This document shows, in pieces, positions 12,132 to 23,680 of a stretch of DNA of 64,000 nucleotides. Source of the stretch: Nicotiana tabacum (lineage: Eukaryota; Streptophyta; Magnoliopsida; Solanales; Solanaceae); NCBI RefSeq assembly GCF_000715075.1, contig NC_134095.1:14016222-14080221 (forward strand), written 5' to 3'. How positions within the stretch are numbered: position 1 is the stretch's first letter; each line of letters starts with the position of its first letter. The notes beneath the pieces were generated by a model that worked only from the letters and a program-made list of their open reading frames with translations, was not told the DNA's origin and made no database searches. The position numbers and the translations under genes are program-made.

Positions 12132-12867
12132 TGTCACGCCTCAAAAATTGAGGAGCACGATCGGCGCTCATCGAAGGAACCCAACTTAGCAAGCCTTATC
12201 ATACACTTCCTACCCAACTCGATACGAATAAGGAAACATGCTTTTGTTCATTTATTTAGACGAGGAAAGATAGCACATTCTACATTGATAGTTCATTTTA
12301 AATCACAACATTAGACCGTAGATAAGTTAGTTTCCAAGATTCCCATAGAGTTACAATTTATAGATAACATAAGTCTAGAATTAAAACATAGTTCGTAGAC
12401 CCATCTAACACCCGTACATAACCCGGACATATGTCTACGGAGCCTCTAAGGATACAAAGACAGTAATAATAATGCAGGCAACATGGCCCCGGCTATACCT
12501 CAAAATGGACATCAATAACAAAAGGTATACCACATAACCCCTTGAAGGAGGAAGGGGCTTACCAAGGTATTTGAGAAAAGGATGTTCCGCTACACACGAT
12601 TGGCACTATCCGCTATGGATCCACCTACATTCATTTAAAAATGTAGCGCCCCGGGCAAATGGGACGTTAGTACCATGGAATACTACTAGTATGTATAACT
12701 AAACACCATCTAGTTAGAAAGAACTATACAAGAATAGGAATTCACAAATATAACTCAAAACTTCAAACGATCACCACATTATCAATCAACAGAATCGTAC
12801 AACTTTCACATCGTTTTTCCATAGCTTTTAGTTTGGGGCATTCCATACTATTAATCATTGTTTCCAA

Positions 12868-13040
12868 TACCACCGCCATTTTGAGCGGAGTCCGATCTCG
12901 ACCCGATCGGCAAGGTTGCCTCATTCGAGACATACACTCCAATCACAATCTACTTTTCCCTTTTCTTCCGAAATTTATTCACAATACCACCGCTATCTTG
13001 AGCGGAGTCCGATCTCGGCCCGATCGGCTAGGACCTTGCC
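12868..13040. repeat. Duplicated LTR module with CGATCGG core
   Basis: Two copies about 114 bp apart, each reading aataccaccgc-at--tgagcggagtccgatctcg, then cccgatcggc. The same pair occurs in the other D LTR (about 18028 and 18146) and, in opposite orientation, in the solo LTR near 27700 and 27820. It is therefore an old feature of this LTR family; a regulatory role is possible but unproven. Confidence 0.75.
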
Positions 13041-14044
13041 GAGGCGTTGTTACGTTCTTATTAATCATTTCATTTCACATATAGCATTTCATAGGCACTT
13101 GGGGCCACAACTTATCACATCATTCTTGGCACTAGGCCGCACTTTACATTACTCCCAATTTCAATATTAGCTTTGCCATTTAGGACAGTAGGTGTACACA
13201 AGAGCAACTCAAATTGTAAGCATGGATAAGACTTCACAAAGATGGCACAATATATTTAGCTGCAATCTCGATTTAAGGTCTAAACATTTCAATACATAAT
13301 TCATACCTTTGCCCTTTTATGTTGTCAAGATAGCACATTGATCATGTTGAGACACATTTTTCACACATATAAGGTTACAACACCAACTCATGTATAATAA
13401 CAAGCAATGCAACAATTCAACTTTAATCTTACCATGTTTACACAATCACCGATGAAGCTCAATTTCTAAAAGACGGGATTTTAGCCATACATACCTCAAT
13501 AAAGCTTCCCCCTAATTCTTATAAAATTCCGGGATTCTTAGCACTTCAATCTATTGTTTAAGAATTACAATTGAACCAAGAATTAGAGACGAGATTAAGA
13601 TTCTTTCTCGTTTGAGCATATTATCAAACATAAAAAGTGCATTATGATCTTAGGCCCCTTTTTGAAAGAAATTTTTATCATTTTATACACCAATTGCTTT
13701 CTTTTTAGTTCTCCTATGCATGCAAGATTATTAGCCTTATGCCCATGTACCCATTTGTTAATTACCTATTTTAACAGATATTTTGAAATTATTGAGGAGG
13801 GTATAGTTCTTACCTCCTAGGTTGAAGACCCAGTAGCTTCAATTGATAATTTTCAAGGATTTGTGGCAAGGATTTAGAGAGGACTTGTTGGAGATTACTC
13901 CTCCTCACTCTAGAACTCCCTCTCTCTCTCTCTATCTCTCTCTCTCTCCAGGTCGTGAAAAATAATAGGAAATGGTCTGTTGGGGTGTTTTTAAATGGCA
14001 TGGGGTCAGGTTTTCAAAATTAGAAAATAGGAGCCCCGAGTCAG

Positions 14045-14357
14045 ATCTGCGATCGCAAAGTTGACAAGCGGCCAGCATAATGGACCGCAAAAATTCCCCC
14101 CAAAACCTAAACACACTGTTTGGGTATGCGGTAGAAATGCAGTCCGCATACCCGTTCTGCGGTCGCATAATGCACTGCAGAACTGCCCCTTACAAAATTC
14201 CAAGGGAATTATGCGATGACTATGCGGTCGCATTTCGGTTATGCCATCGCATAATTGACCGCATATTTGACCTCAAATTTGACCAACACACAAACTCACT
14301 TTGCGGTGACTATGCGGTCTGCATAACTGATATGCGACCGCATTCTCGACCGCAGAA
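14045..14357. repeat. GC-palindrome cluster in D 3' LTR
   Basis: Repeated words such as tgcgatcgca, tgcggtcgcat, tatgcgaccgca and ttgaccgcata occur about ten times in 310 bp near the 5' (U3) end of the LTR. The family member at 26282-28598 has the same cluster at the matching place. Confidence 0.75.
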
Positions 14358-14533
14358 TTGCACTTTTCTGGAAAATATTATTTCTTGACTTTTTAATGCA
14401 GTGATCTACTCAAAGGGTCCAAACCGCGGCGAGCAAGCTTGCCGCGAAGAATTTTTATGAATTTCTAACACCTGACCCTAACTTGGCAATACGAGACTCG
14501 GGGTTTGAGTGGAAATTTTCACGGGGCCTCACA

Positions 14534-14548
14534 TCCTCCCCCACTTAA
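14534..14548 (-). other. Polypurine tract of chromovirus D
   Basis: On the minus strand AAGTGGGGGAGGA directly precedes the LTR start TGTGAGG. This is the expected plus-strand primer site at the internal edge of the 3' LTR. Confidence 0.8.
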
Positions 14549-14900
14549 GATCATTCGTCCTCGAATGAGGATCAAGGTTCACTTATTAGCAATCTTTGTA
14601 TAATCTTCTGCTCTTTACAAATTGAAACATATTAATAGACCCCAAATTTAGTTAACTCCCTAAATTCCCGAAAATTTCACCAGAGTTTCCTTTGTATTTA
14701 GGCCTATCCACCTATCAGAGAGCCCCAGAAACAAATCCTAACAGTAGGTACACATTCCATAGACATAAGACATAGCATAACTTCTATAATACTAACCATG
14801 GCCACATGGCCAACATACAGCCGAAACAGGATAGTTTTACATAGGTCAAACCAAAAGATAAGAGTTCATAGGAGCTAAATGCATAAAAGCTATTACATGA

Positions 14901-15690
14901 CTATTCAAACAAATGTGGATACTTCTTTTTCATCTAATCCTCGGCTTCCCAAGTGGCTTCCTCAACTTGCTGGTTCCGCCATAACACTTTCATGGATGCA
15001 ATTTCTTTATTTCTCAATTTCTGAACTTGCCTATCAAGAATGGCAACTGGAACTTCTTCATACGACAGCTCTTCATTAACCTCAATAGTCTCGACTGGCA
15101 CAATAGGGGACAAATCTCCCACTACATTTCTCAACATAGACACATGAAAAACTGGGTGTACCAATGACATCTCGGGTGGCAACTCGAGCTTCTATGCCAC
15201 CTGACCAATCCTCTGAATGATTCTTTATGGTCTGACATACCTTGGACTCAATTTTCCCTTCTTTCCAAACCGTATGATACCTTTCATAGGGGAAACCTTA
15301 AAAAATACCCAATCATCTTCTTTGAACTCCAAATCTCTGCGACGAATGTCTGAGTAGGACTTTTGGCGACTCTGGGCAGTTTTCAACCTCTCCTTAATAA
15401 TCTTGACTTCTCCATGGCCTGATGCACGAGGTACGACCCTATCAATTCTGCTTCTCCAACCTTGAACCACCCAATGGGAGACCTACATCTCCTACCATAC
15501 AATGCCTCGAATGGTGCCATCTGGATACTAGCATGGAAGCTGTTGTTGTAAGCAAATTCTATGAGTGGCAAATGGTCATCCCAACTACCCTTGAAATCAA
15601 GAGTACAAGCACGCAACATGTCCTCAAGCGTCTGAATAGAATTCTCTATGTGCCCATCAGTTTGAGGATGAAAAGTTGTGGCGGCCACTC
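14901..15690 (-). pseudogene. Integrase C-terminal half plus chromodomain-like tail (D)
   Basis: Minus-strand coding blocks: FHPQTDGHIENSIQTLEDML (integrase core around the third acidic residue), IEFAYNNSFHASIQMAPFEA, ALYGRRCRSPIGWF, then KSYSDIRRRDLEF and KLSPRY, then HPVFHVSMLRNVVGD and a tail LRNKEIASMKVLWRNQ with EEATWEAE, typical of the chromodomain of Tekay/Del chromoviruses. A one-base deletion near 15413 shifts the frame. In-frame stops occur near 15225, 15190 and 14934, and the natural stop is about 14901. The zinc-binding domain and first two catalytic aspartates were lost in the deletion. Integrase inserts the cDNA and the chromodomain is thought to steer it to heterochromatin; neither can work here. 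Confidence 0.85.
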
Positions 15691-17085
15691 ATAGCATAGA
15701 ACCGGTTGGGTCCTCCTAAAATCTGCGCACCACCCCTAGCTACACCACACCCTGTGGGTGCTGGGATACCTCGAGCTGGAAAGGGGGCTGAAGATGTAGT
15801 AACTGTTGGACTGGATGAGTGAGTTGTGCCCCTACTTGCTCCCTGGCGGGATACACGACAATGTCTATGAATATGACCCCTCATCCCACATCCATGGCAT
15901 ATAGGTAACTACAGATAGCAAATCCTTGAGTGCATCTTCCCGAACCTGGGTCACGGGGACCTCTGCTACTACTGGGACCTCTCTCCTGACCGACCCCGCT
16001 GATGGGATCCCTTATTGCCCTAACCGGGCCTGAAACGACTCCACTACTTCTGGGTGGGCCCTGATGGCGGTGCACTGGCTGAAGACTGTGCAATATACTG
16101 GGAAGGCCCTGATGATATTTCCATAATAGCTGATCTTCCCCCACCTATTGATTCTCCCATGTTGCCCGTATATCGGGAATTGTTGTTACCCTTTCTCTCC
16201 ATTTTGTTCTTTAATTTACGGTTCTCTGTGGCCTGAGCAAATGCTACCATCTTCCCATAATTCATATTAGAATTCAATGCAGCCGTACAAGACTCATTAA
16301 TAGTCAAAGAGTTAAGGTCCTCAACAAACTGGCACACCCCGGCCTCCATTGTGGGCAACATGTGAATGGTATACTTGGACAAGCGAGCAAACTATATGTG
16401 GTACTCCCACACACTTCTGTTACCTTGCCTCAAATTTTCAAAATCTACTACACGGGCTGCCCTTGTCTCAGCGGGCAGGAAATGGTCAATAAAGGCATCA
16501 GCGAACTCGCTCCACCTCGCCGGAGGGTGCCCCTCCTCACGGGAATCCTCCCATAACTCAAACCATGAATAGGCCACCCCATTCAAATGATAGTCAGCCA
16601 ATTCTACTCTCTCTGTCTTAGTTGCACGCATCACCTTGAGGGTCTTGTGCATCTCATCAATAAAATCCTGAGGGTCTTCTTTTGGATTGGTCCCTGTAAA
16701 CACCGGAGGGTCTAACTGAAGAAATCTGTTCACCCTAGAACTAGTAGAAACCCCTTGCTGGCTGGATGAACTGGGAACAACATTTGACCTCTAGGACTGA
16801 GAGGCCACTAGCTGGGTCAACATCTGAATAGCTTCCCTAATATCCCCATCAAAAATACCAGAACCGGAAGCTGGGGCTGGAGGCGGGAATAGAAGTATCA
16901 ACGAGAGGGATAGTGGTACCCTCCACAGGTGTAGGAACTGGGGTAGTCTGCTCTGGAATAGATGAATTAGGCAGAGTAATAGCAGGGCGACTACCCTCAC
17001 CCGCAGCATCAAGCAGTGAATCATCGGCCATACTTGAGGTGGCATTGGCTTTTTGGCCAATTCTCGCTTTCTTCTTAGGTGCCAT
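15691..17085 (-). pseudogene. Chromovirus gag (D), frameshifted
   Basis: A minus-strand start MAPKKKARIGQKANAT at 17085, with a Pro/Thr-rich N-terminal region. Then come RFLQLDPPVFTGTNP, DPQDFIDEMHKTL, YSWFELWEDSREE and FADAFIDHFLPAETRAA, the capsid-like retrotransposon gag domain, then YGKMVAFAQATENRKLKN and a zinc knuckle C-H-G-C-x4-H-x4-C near 15905-15860. It ends at FYAMSGR, normally just before the protease, and runs straight into integrase in another frame at about 15690. Frameshifts lie near 16880 and 16090, with a stop near 16392. Gag builds the particle; this copy cannot. Confidence 0.85.
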
Positions 17086-17275
17086 TTACTGAAAGATAAA
17101 CAATGCACTGATTAGGGAGGGAACAGTTTCACCGCACGATCCAAAATATCAAAGAAGGGTGTTATTCCTAAATGCCCAAGTAACCTCCAACTTATAGATG
17201 TGGTCGACTACATACCGATAAGAAGTACTCTACTAGACACGGCTTTGAGACATCCTAGGACACTTCAAAACCTTA

Positions 17276-17288
17276 GGCTCTAATACCA
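17276..17288 (-). other. Primer binding site (initiator-Met tRNA type), element D
   Basis: The minus strand reads TGGTATTAGAGCC four bases inside the 5' LTR end. It differs by one base from TGGTATCAGAGC, the usual Met-tRNA PBS of many plant gypsy elements, and matches the PBS of element F at 22038 in type. Confidence 0.8.
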
Positions 17289-17292
17289 AGTT

Positions 17293-18629
17293 TGTCATGC
17301 CCCAAAACTCGAGGAGCGCGACCGGCGCTCAATCAAGGGAACCCAACTGAGCAAGCCTTATCATACACTTCCTACCCAACTCGATACGAATAAGGAAACA
17401 TGTTTTTGTTCATTTATTTAGACGAGGAAATATAGCACATTCTACATTGATATTTCATTTTAAATCACAACATTAGACCGTAGATAAGTTAGTTTCCAAG
17501 ATTCCCATAGAGTTACAATTTATAGATAACATAAGTCTAGAATTAAAACATAGTTCGTAGACCCATCTAACACCCGTACATAACTCACACATATGTCTAC
17601 GGAGCCTCTAAGGATACAAAGACAGTAATAACAATGCCGGCAACATGGCCTCGACTATACATCAAAATGGACATCTATAACAAAAGGTATACCACATAAC
17701 CCCTTGAAAGAGGAAGGGGATCACCAAGGTATTTGAGAAGAGGATGCTCCACTACACACGATCGGCACTATCCGCTATGGAGCCACCTACATTCATTTAA
17801 AAATGTAGCGCCCCCGGCAAAAGGGACGTTAGTACCATGGAATAGTACTAGTATGTATAACTAAGCACCATCTAGTTAGAAAGAACTATACAAGAATAGG
17901 AATTCACAAATATAACTCAAACCTTCAAACGATCACCACATTATCAATCAATAGAATAGTACAACTTTCACATCGTTTTTCATAGCTTATAGTTTGGGGC
18001 ATTCCATACTATTTATCATTGTTTCCAATACCACCGCCATCTTGAGCGGAGTCCGATCTCGATCCGATTGGCTAGGTTTCCTCATTCGAGACATACACTC
18101 CAATCACAATCTCATTTTCCCTTTTATTCCGGAATTCATTCACAATACCACTGCTATCTTGAGCGGAGTCCGATCTCAGCCCGATCGACTAGGCCGCCTT
18201 GCCGAGGCATTGTTCCCTTCTCATTAATCATTTCGTTTCACATATAGCATTTCATAGGCACTTGGGGCCACAACTTATCACATCATTTTTGGCACTAGGC
18301 AGCACTTTACATTATTCCCAATTACAATATTAGCTTTGCCATTTAGGACAGTAGGTGCACACAAGAGCAACTCAAATTGTAAGCATGGATAAGACTTCAC
18401 AAAGATGGCACAATATATTCAGCTGCAATCTTGATTTAAGGTCTAAACATTTCAATACATAATTCCTACTTTTGCCCTTTTTATGGTGTCAAGATAGCAC
18501 CTTGATCATGTTGAGACACATTTTTCACACATATAAAGTTACAACACCAACTCATGTATAATAACAAGCAATGCAACAAATCAACTTTAATCTTACCATG
18601 TTCACACAATCACCGATGAAGCTCAATTT
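17293..18629 (-). repeat. Truncated 5' LTR of chromovirus D
   Basis: It begins tgtcatgccccaaaactcg and tracks the 3' LTR (12132-13468) base for base with about 70 differences by eye. Homology ends abruptly after gatgaagctcaattt at about 18629, so about 1.06 kb of its U3 side is missing. The joint to element E has no LTR terminus, which points to a deletion or recombination rather than a clean insertion. Confidence 0.85.
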
Positions 18630-18941
18630 TGAAAACCACACTTATCACAAATACTCCACTCATGGGTTTGAGATTGTGCGCACAATCCACCCCCAGGTGA
18701 ATTTATATAATTTGCCACGAGTGTGGTCCTCCACAATAAGGACAAGGGTCATCAAAGTACGAACAACTACCATCCGACCAATTTTCATTATATGATGCCG
18801 TTTTTCAAAATTAAGAAAATAAACAAGAAACTAACAAGAAGAATAGACCAAGGTAAGAAAAATTAGTTACACAAATATTCACAAGTTTGGACCAAAGCAC
18901 TTACGCTTATTTCTCAAACAACCTAAATTACGCAAAATTGT
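18630..18941 (-). pseudogene. Athila-like internal fragment (E), Cys-rich
   Basis: On the minus strand, downstream of the PBS, a short coding-like stretch at about 18770-18690 reads NWSDGSCSYFDDPCPYCGG followed by PHSW. This resembles the Cys-rich N-terminal region of Athila-type gag proteins. Stops follow immediately. The fragment is cut on the left at 18630 by the broken 5' LTR of element D. The lineage is inferred from the PBS type and these few words. Confidence 0.4.
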
Positions 18942-18959
18942 TCCCCGGCAACGGCGCCA
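18942..18959 (-). other. Primer binding site, Asp-tRNA type (Athila-like)
   Basis: The minus strand reads TGGCGCCGTTGCCGGGGA, the classic PBS of Athila-group elements matching the 3' end of an aspartate tRNA. It lies four bases from an LTR end GTCATCA. It is not a tRNA gene. Confidence 0.8.
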
Positions 18960-18963
18960 ATTT

Positions 18964-19324
18964 TGATGACATCCAAATCCATTACTAAAAAGTAAATTGA
19001 CACGTTCGCATGTAATATAATTTACCCAAGTATGAATCGGGGTCGAATCCCACAGAGAACGATGCGTAGGCGATTAGGGTAAGAAAATTATTACTTATCG
19101 CGCAATGCCAAACACTAAGAATTTGGTTTAAAAAGTGTTTTATACCTAAATGTGTAAACGTAAACAAACCTAGAAAGCAAATAAAATGATCAATGGCTAC
19201 AAGTATGGATGCATCGGGAATTACACTCAAGTAACGATCCAATATATTTCATGATTTTACAAATATGAGCAAGTTTATGTTAATTAGCCACGAATAATAA
19301 TTCTTAATTTGCTTCTTCCAAAGA
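18964..19324 (-). repeat. LTR 3' end of Athila-like element E, interrupted
   Basis: The plus strand starts tgatgacatccaaatcc, the complement of an LTR end in GTCATCA, directly beside the Asp-type PBS. It includes the phrase gtcgaatcccacagagaa. It is cut at 19324/19325 by the 5' LTR of element F; the five bases before the cut are aaaga. Confidence 0.65.
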
Positions 19325-19847
19325 TGTGACGACCTGGCCAGTTGTCTCGTTACCACTCCCTTTCCCTCATTTCTGCTTCTTTATACTTCGTTATCCGTGT
19401 TTTGTAGTATCGGGTTGGTTGGATCGAGTCCGGAATGAGTTTGGTGAAGTTTGAGACATTTAGTCTCTTTTAAGAAAGCTTAAGTTAGAAAAGTCAACCG
19501 GACATTGACGTATATGTTAGAGGGATCAGATTTGAGTTCTGATGGTTTGGTTAGATTCGGAAGGTGATTTGTGACTTAGGAGCGTGATCAGAATAGGTTT
19601 TTGATCAAAATCGTATTTCGGAAGATTTTAGAAACTTAGGCTTGAATCTGATGTGTTTTGGGTAATTTGATGTTGTTTGAGGTGTTTTAATGATTGGAAC
19701 AAGTTCCTATAAGGTATTGGGTTATGTTTGTGATTTTGGTTGAGGTCCCAGGGGCCTCGGGGTGATTTCGGATGGTTAACGGGGAGATTTGAGACTTGAG
19801 TGATAGCAGAAAATTTGCTGCTTCTTGTGTTTTTGCACCTGCAAATT

Positions 19848-20066
19848 GGGGACCGTAGGTGCGGCGCCGTATATGCGAGAGAAGGTCCACAGAAGCAGTT
19901 TTGAAGGGATTCATCAGGAGCTGCAGATGCGGTTGGTAGGCCGCATCTGTGAAGCCGCAGGTGCGGAAGCTTGACTGTAGATGCAGTTCTGGGTGTTTTA
20001 AGTGATTTCTGTGGAAGCGGAGGAACGACCGCAAATGTGGTACAGCAAAAGCAGTTATGGGACCGC
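19848..20066. repeat. GC-palindrome-rich stretch in F LTR
   Basis: Words such as taggtgcggcgccgtat, gatgcggttggtaggccgcat, gccgcaggtgcgga and gaccgcaaatgtgg occur through about 220 bp. They are of the same type as in the D-family LTRs and the LTR at 1-1173, although the LTRs are otherwise unrelated. Confidence 0.6.
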
Positions 20067-21047
20067 AATTGCAAAAAGGACTGGTTAGAATATATATATT
20101 TCTTCCTTCGCGATTTTTGAATGGTTTAACCATTTTTGAACTCGGAATTGGGAGCTTTGGGTGATTTTGAAGAGAGGAATCAAAGAGACTTCATTGAGGT
20201 AAGGATTTTTGACCTAAAACACATTTCTAAGGTAGAATTTCATGAATTAAAGCTATAATTAAAGGAATTAAAGGTCTAAAAATGGAGGATTGGGGCTTGA
20301 GTTTAAGAGGCCTTTAATGGAGGATTTGAGGGGTCATTTGAACACTGATTTTGGTGTTCATTATATGTATGAACTCGTGGAGAGATGAGGAAACTATTGA
20401 TGTAAAAATTTCTAAATTTCGAAAAGTGGGCCTGGGGCTCGGGTTTTGCTAATTTCAGGATTTTTGGTATTTTTCGATTGATTTCGATTAGGCTTCGTCC
20501 CCTTAGCATATTTTGACGCCGTGATTCTGATTTTGAATAGATTCAACGGGAGTGGAGGCCGATTCGAGCGGCAAAGGCATCGCGGAGTAGTATTTTCACC
20601 GGTTTGAGGTAAGTAACCATTGTAAATCTGGAACTGAGGGTACAAACCCCGGTATTTGACTTGATTTGATAAATGCGGTGACGAGCGTGTACCGGTAGGG
20701 ACTGTGACTTAGTCCGCCCCGTAGCGACTATTGAGCCGCGTTATTGATTTGGAAATCTATACTATTCTATGTTTTAATCATTTATACTGTATTATGGGTT
20801 GTTGCCATATTTGTGGCCTTGTGCCGATCTGTAGAAACCCTTAGGGGCATTTTGACTATTTTCTTTACTTTACTTGTTTAAAGCATAGCCTCATCCATGT
20901 TATACCTATCAAATGTTTAAAACTGGTTTTATCATTCTACTCCTATTGTGAGGGCTGTGTGGGCTGAGTTCCCTAAATTCTATTGTCATGCCCGAGAGGC
21001 TGTGAGGTTAATGACTGAGAGAGGTTAAGAACTTAATTGTGAGGATA

Positions 21048-21049
21048 AT

Positions 21050-21081
<32 letters not shown>

Positions 21082-21280
21082 AGTTATGGATCGGGCTGCA
21101 TGCCATAGCGATACTTATATGGATTGGGCTGCACGCCGCAGCGATATATATATATATTGGATTGGGTTGCACGCCACAGCGATATGACGCTTGGGATATA
21201 GGAGCCCCACCGGAGTCTGCACACACCAGTGAGAGTAGTCGACTATAAATATATGGATCGGGCTGCACGTCGCAACAGTT
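21048..21280. repeat. AT microsatellite and four copies of a 27-bp repeat in F LTR
   Basis: An (at)n tract at about 21048-21074 runs into gtgtgtg. Then come four copies of a unit tggat-gggctgcacgccgc plus agcgata, at about 21087, 21120, 21158 and 21254, with AT-rich or unique spacers. The units differ at two to five positions. Confidence 0.75.
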
Positions 21281-22037
21281 ACTATAATTCTAATATATTA
21301 AGGTTATAAATGAGCCGAGTGCTGAGAGTGAGTACTGTGTGACGAGAGTTGAGTCACGAGTGACTGAGAGGCTGCCCGAGGGGCCATATTCTGAGTGATT
21401 CCTTGCCTCGAGGGGCCCTGTTATGTTGTTTTCACTGTTTCACTCTTCTTTCAAATAAGCCTCTATTGAATTTATTGCTAAGTATCTGATTTCAATATTT
21501 TAAACCGGAAAAGATGATTTTATGACAGAACTGATTTTAAAGTTATATGTTTTGAATTGCTTGTCACTACTTTCAGTCCATTATATACTTTAGTTACTTA
21601 CTGAGTTGGTGTACTCACGTTACTCCCTACACCTTGTGTGCAGATCCAGGTGCCTGAGCGGCAGAGCGAGCATCTTCAGTCGATTTAGTTTCTATCGGGG
21701 ACTTTGAGGTAGCTGCATGGCATTCGCAGCCCTGTTCTCTCCCCTCTCTCTTGTTATCTTTTCAACATTTGTTAGACTATCTATGTAGTAGGTTGTTCAT
21801 ACTTGTATTAGAGGCTCTAGACTCATGACACCAGATTGTTAGGGCTGTGTAGTATCTGCTATGTTTATTTTCCACATATTTCTTGTCATTTTTATATTTA
21901 TGATGAATTCCGCATTTAAAAATTTATGCTAGAACATGGATTTATGTTAATAGCAAATGGGTTGTGATTATGGATTTGTCGGATTGCCTAGTAATGTGAT
22001 AGGCGCCATCACGACCGGTATTTGGGGTCGTGACAAG

Positions 22038-22051
22038 TTGGTATCAGAGCG
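22038..22051 (+). other. Primer binding site (initiator-Met tRNA type), element F
   Basis: TTGGTATCAGAGCG lies two bases after the LTR end TGACA. This is the standard Met-tRNA PBS of many plant gypsy elements and fixes the LTR boundary and orientation. Confidence 0.88.
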
Positions 22052-22236
22052 TAGGTTACATAGGTCTTGCGAGTCATGAGCCAGTTTAGTAGAGTCTCGC
22101 TGATCAGTACAGAGACGTCTATATTTATCCTCAAGAGGCTGCAAAACCTTTAGGAAAAACTTCACATTCTTGAAACTCTTGTCGTGCGAACTTGTTGATC
22201 CGAGTACTAAACTTCTGTTATTCTATTCTCTCACAA

Positions 22237-23680
22237 ATGGTGAGGACACGAGCTATCGGACGGGGTGGATGACCACCAGTGCCACCAGCTGAGGGCACTA
22301 GAGGCCGAGGTCGCGGTCGAGGCTGTGGCAGGGGCAGAGCAACACTAGAAGGCCCACCAGCTGCCCCAATTCCGGATTAGGTCCCAGTTGTGGACGCTAC
22401 AGTAGCACCAGCTGTTCCTATTGTGATTCCAGGCCTTCGGGAGGCTTTAGCTCATATTTTATCAGTGTGTACTGGTTTGGCTCAGGAGGTCTCAATTACT
22501 ACGACCGCAACTACTTCTCAAGCAAGGGGAGGTACCTAGACTCCCATTGCTCGCACACCTAAAAAAGTTGTGCAGGGACTCTAGACACTGGGGGCGCCAC
22601 CAGCTCAGTCGGTTGCACCAGCTCAGGAGTTTGTGGTACAATTTATGCCAGATGATGAGCAATGTCGACTTGAGAGGTTTGGTAGGCTCCAGCCTCTATC
22701 ATTCAGTGGTGCAGAGGGCGATGATGCCCAAGGTTTTCTAGATAAGTGCCAGCGAATGCTTCGGACAGCAGGGATTCTTGAGACTAGTGGTGTGGCATTT
22801 ACTACCTTTCAGTTTTCTAGGGCTGCCTTCACTTGTGGGAGGCGTATGAGAGGCATAGGCCAATTGGTGCAGCGCCCCTTACTTGGCAGCAGTTCTCTGT
22901 TCTCTTCCTAGAGAAGTATGTACCACATTCGCACCGAGAGGACTTGCGCATGCAGTTTGAGCAGTTGTGTCAGAGGGAGATCTTAGTGATGCAGTATGAG
23001 ATGTGATTCTCTGAGTTAGACCGACATGATATTTGGATGGTTCCCACGGATCGAGAGAGGATCAGAAGGTTTGTTGATGGCCTCACATATCAGCTTCGGA
23101 TCATCATGACTAGAGAGAGGGTGACAGGTGCTACCTTCGAGGAGGTGGCTGACATCGCCCATGAGATTGAGTCGGTTCGCTAGCAGGAGCGAGAGGTGAG
23201 GGAGGACCAGAGGCCTCGGGGATCTAGTAGTTTTAACGGTACTCCTTCGAGGGTTCAGTTCCAGCAGGGCAGAGGCCATTCCTTCAGACAGGCCCATTCA
23301 ACTCGCCTAGGTTACCGTGGGGCATCTTCGGGTCATGGTTATCACAAATCTAAGCAGGGCTAGTCGTCACTTAGTGCCCTTCCAACTCAAAGCTCGTCTC
23401 ATGCTCCATTTGTCCATGGTTCTTCCATGCCAGGTCCATCTACTGGTCATTCCGATGCCAGGGGTTCCCTTTAGTCCCCATCTCCAACACCGGGGAGTTG
23501 TTATGAGTGTGGAGAGTTTGGGCATATGAGGAGGCAGTGTCCTCGTCTTCAGGATAGATTGTCTCAGCAGAGGGGCCAGCCCTCGACTTCGGCTCCAGTT
23601 ACTTCACCACCCGCCCAGGCAGCTAGGGGTCGCCCTAGAGGGGGAGGTCGATCAGGGCGTGGTCAGGCCCATTTCTATGT
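22237..23680 (+). pseudogene. gag of element F, with stops and a frameshift
   Basis: Start ATGGTGAGGACACGAG at 22237. The frame meets TGA at codon 12 and TAG soon after, within a Gly/Arg- and Pro/Ala-rich N-terminus. The capsid-like domain includes RFGRLQPLSFSGAEG, FLDKCQRMLRTAG and, after a one-base loss near 22834, SVLFLEKYVPHSHRE, VPTDRERIRRFVDGL and ATFEEVADIAHEIESV. A zinc knuckle C-Y-E-C-G-E-F-G-H-M-R-R-Q-C lies at about 23502-23543. At least six in-frame stops are spread through it. Gag would form the particle core and bind the RNA. The family is clear; the copy is dead. Confidence 0.85.

Larger units (their letters stand above)
12132..14533 (-). repeat. 3' LTR of chromovirus D, 2402 bp
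   Basis: On the minus strand it starts TGTGAGGCCCCGTGAAAATT at 14533 and ends GAGGCGTGACA at 12132. The first 1337 plus-strand bases (12132-13468) match the truncated 5' LTR at 17293-18629 at roughly 95% by eye. The solo LTR at 26282-28598 belongs to the same family. It contains a duplicated GATCGG module, a (ct)n tract near 13920-13950 and a palindrome cluster. Confidence 0.88.
12132..18629 (-). mobile_element. Chromovirus (element D), internally deleted and 5'-truncated
   Basis: A minus-oriented Ty3/gypsy element. Reading leftward: truncated 5' LTR (18629-17293), Met-type PBS (17288-17276), gag (17085-15691), end of integrase with chromodomain-like tail (15690-14901), PPT (14548-14534) and 3' LTR (14533-12132). 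Protease, RT, RNase H and most of the integrase are missing at one junction near 15690. The chromodomain-like tail and gag wording place it in the Tekay/Del group. It could move only with proteins supplied in trans, and now lacks part of its 5' LTR. Confidence 0.85.
19325..22035 (+). repeat. 5' LTR of element F, 2711 bp
   Basis: It starts TGTGACGACCTGGCCAG and ends TTTGGGGTCGTGACA, giving TG...CA termini with complementary ends (TGTGACGACC and GGTCGTGACA). The PBS begins two bases after the end. The insertion point splits the Athila-like LTR at 19324. It contains a palindrome-rich stretch, an AT microsatellite and a 27-bp repeat. Confidence 0.85.

Noticed and set aside
18942..18959. Part of an Asp tRNA gene
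   Set aside because: Only the 18 bases complementary to the tRNA 3' end are present, next to an LTR end. It is a primer binding site.
19628..20133. 148-residue minus-strand open frames
   Set aside because: They lie inside the F LTR, overlap one another in different frames, and contain only palindrome-rich LTR sequence.
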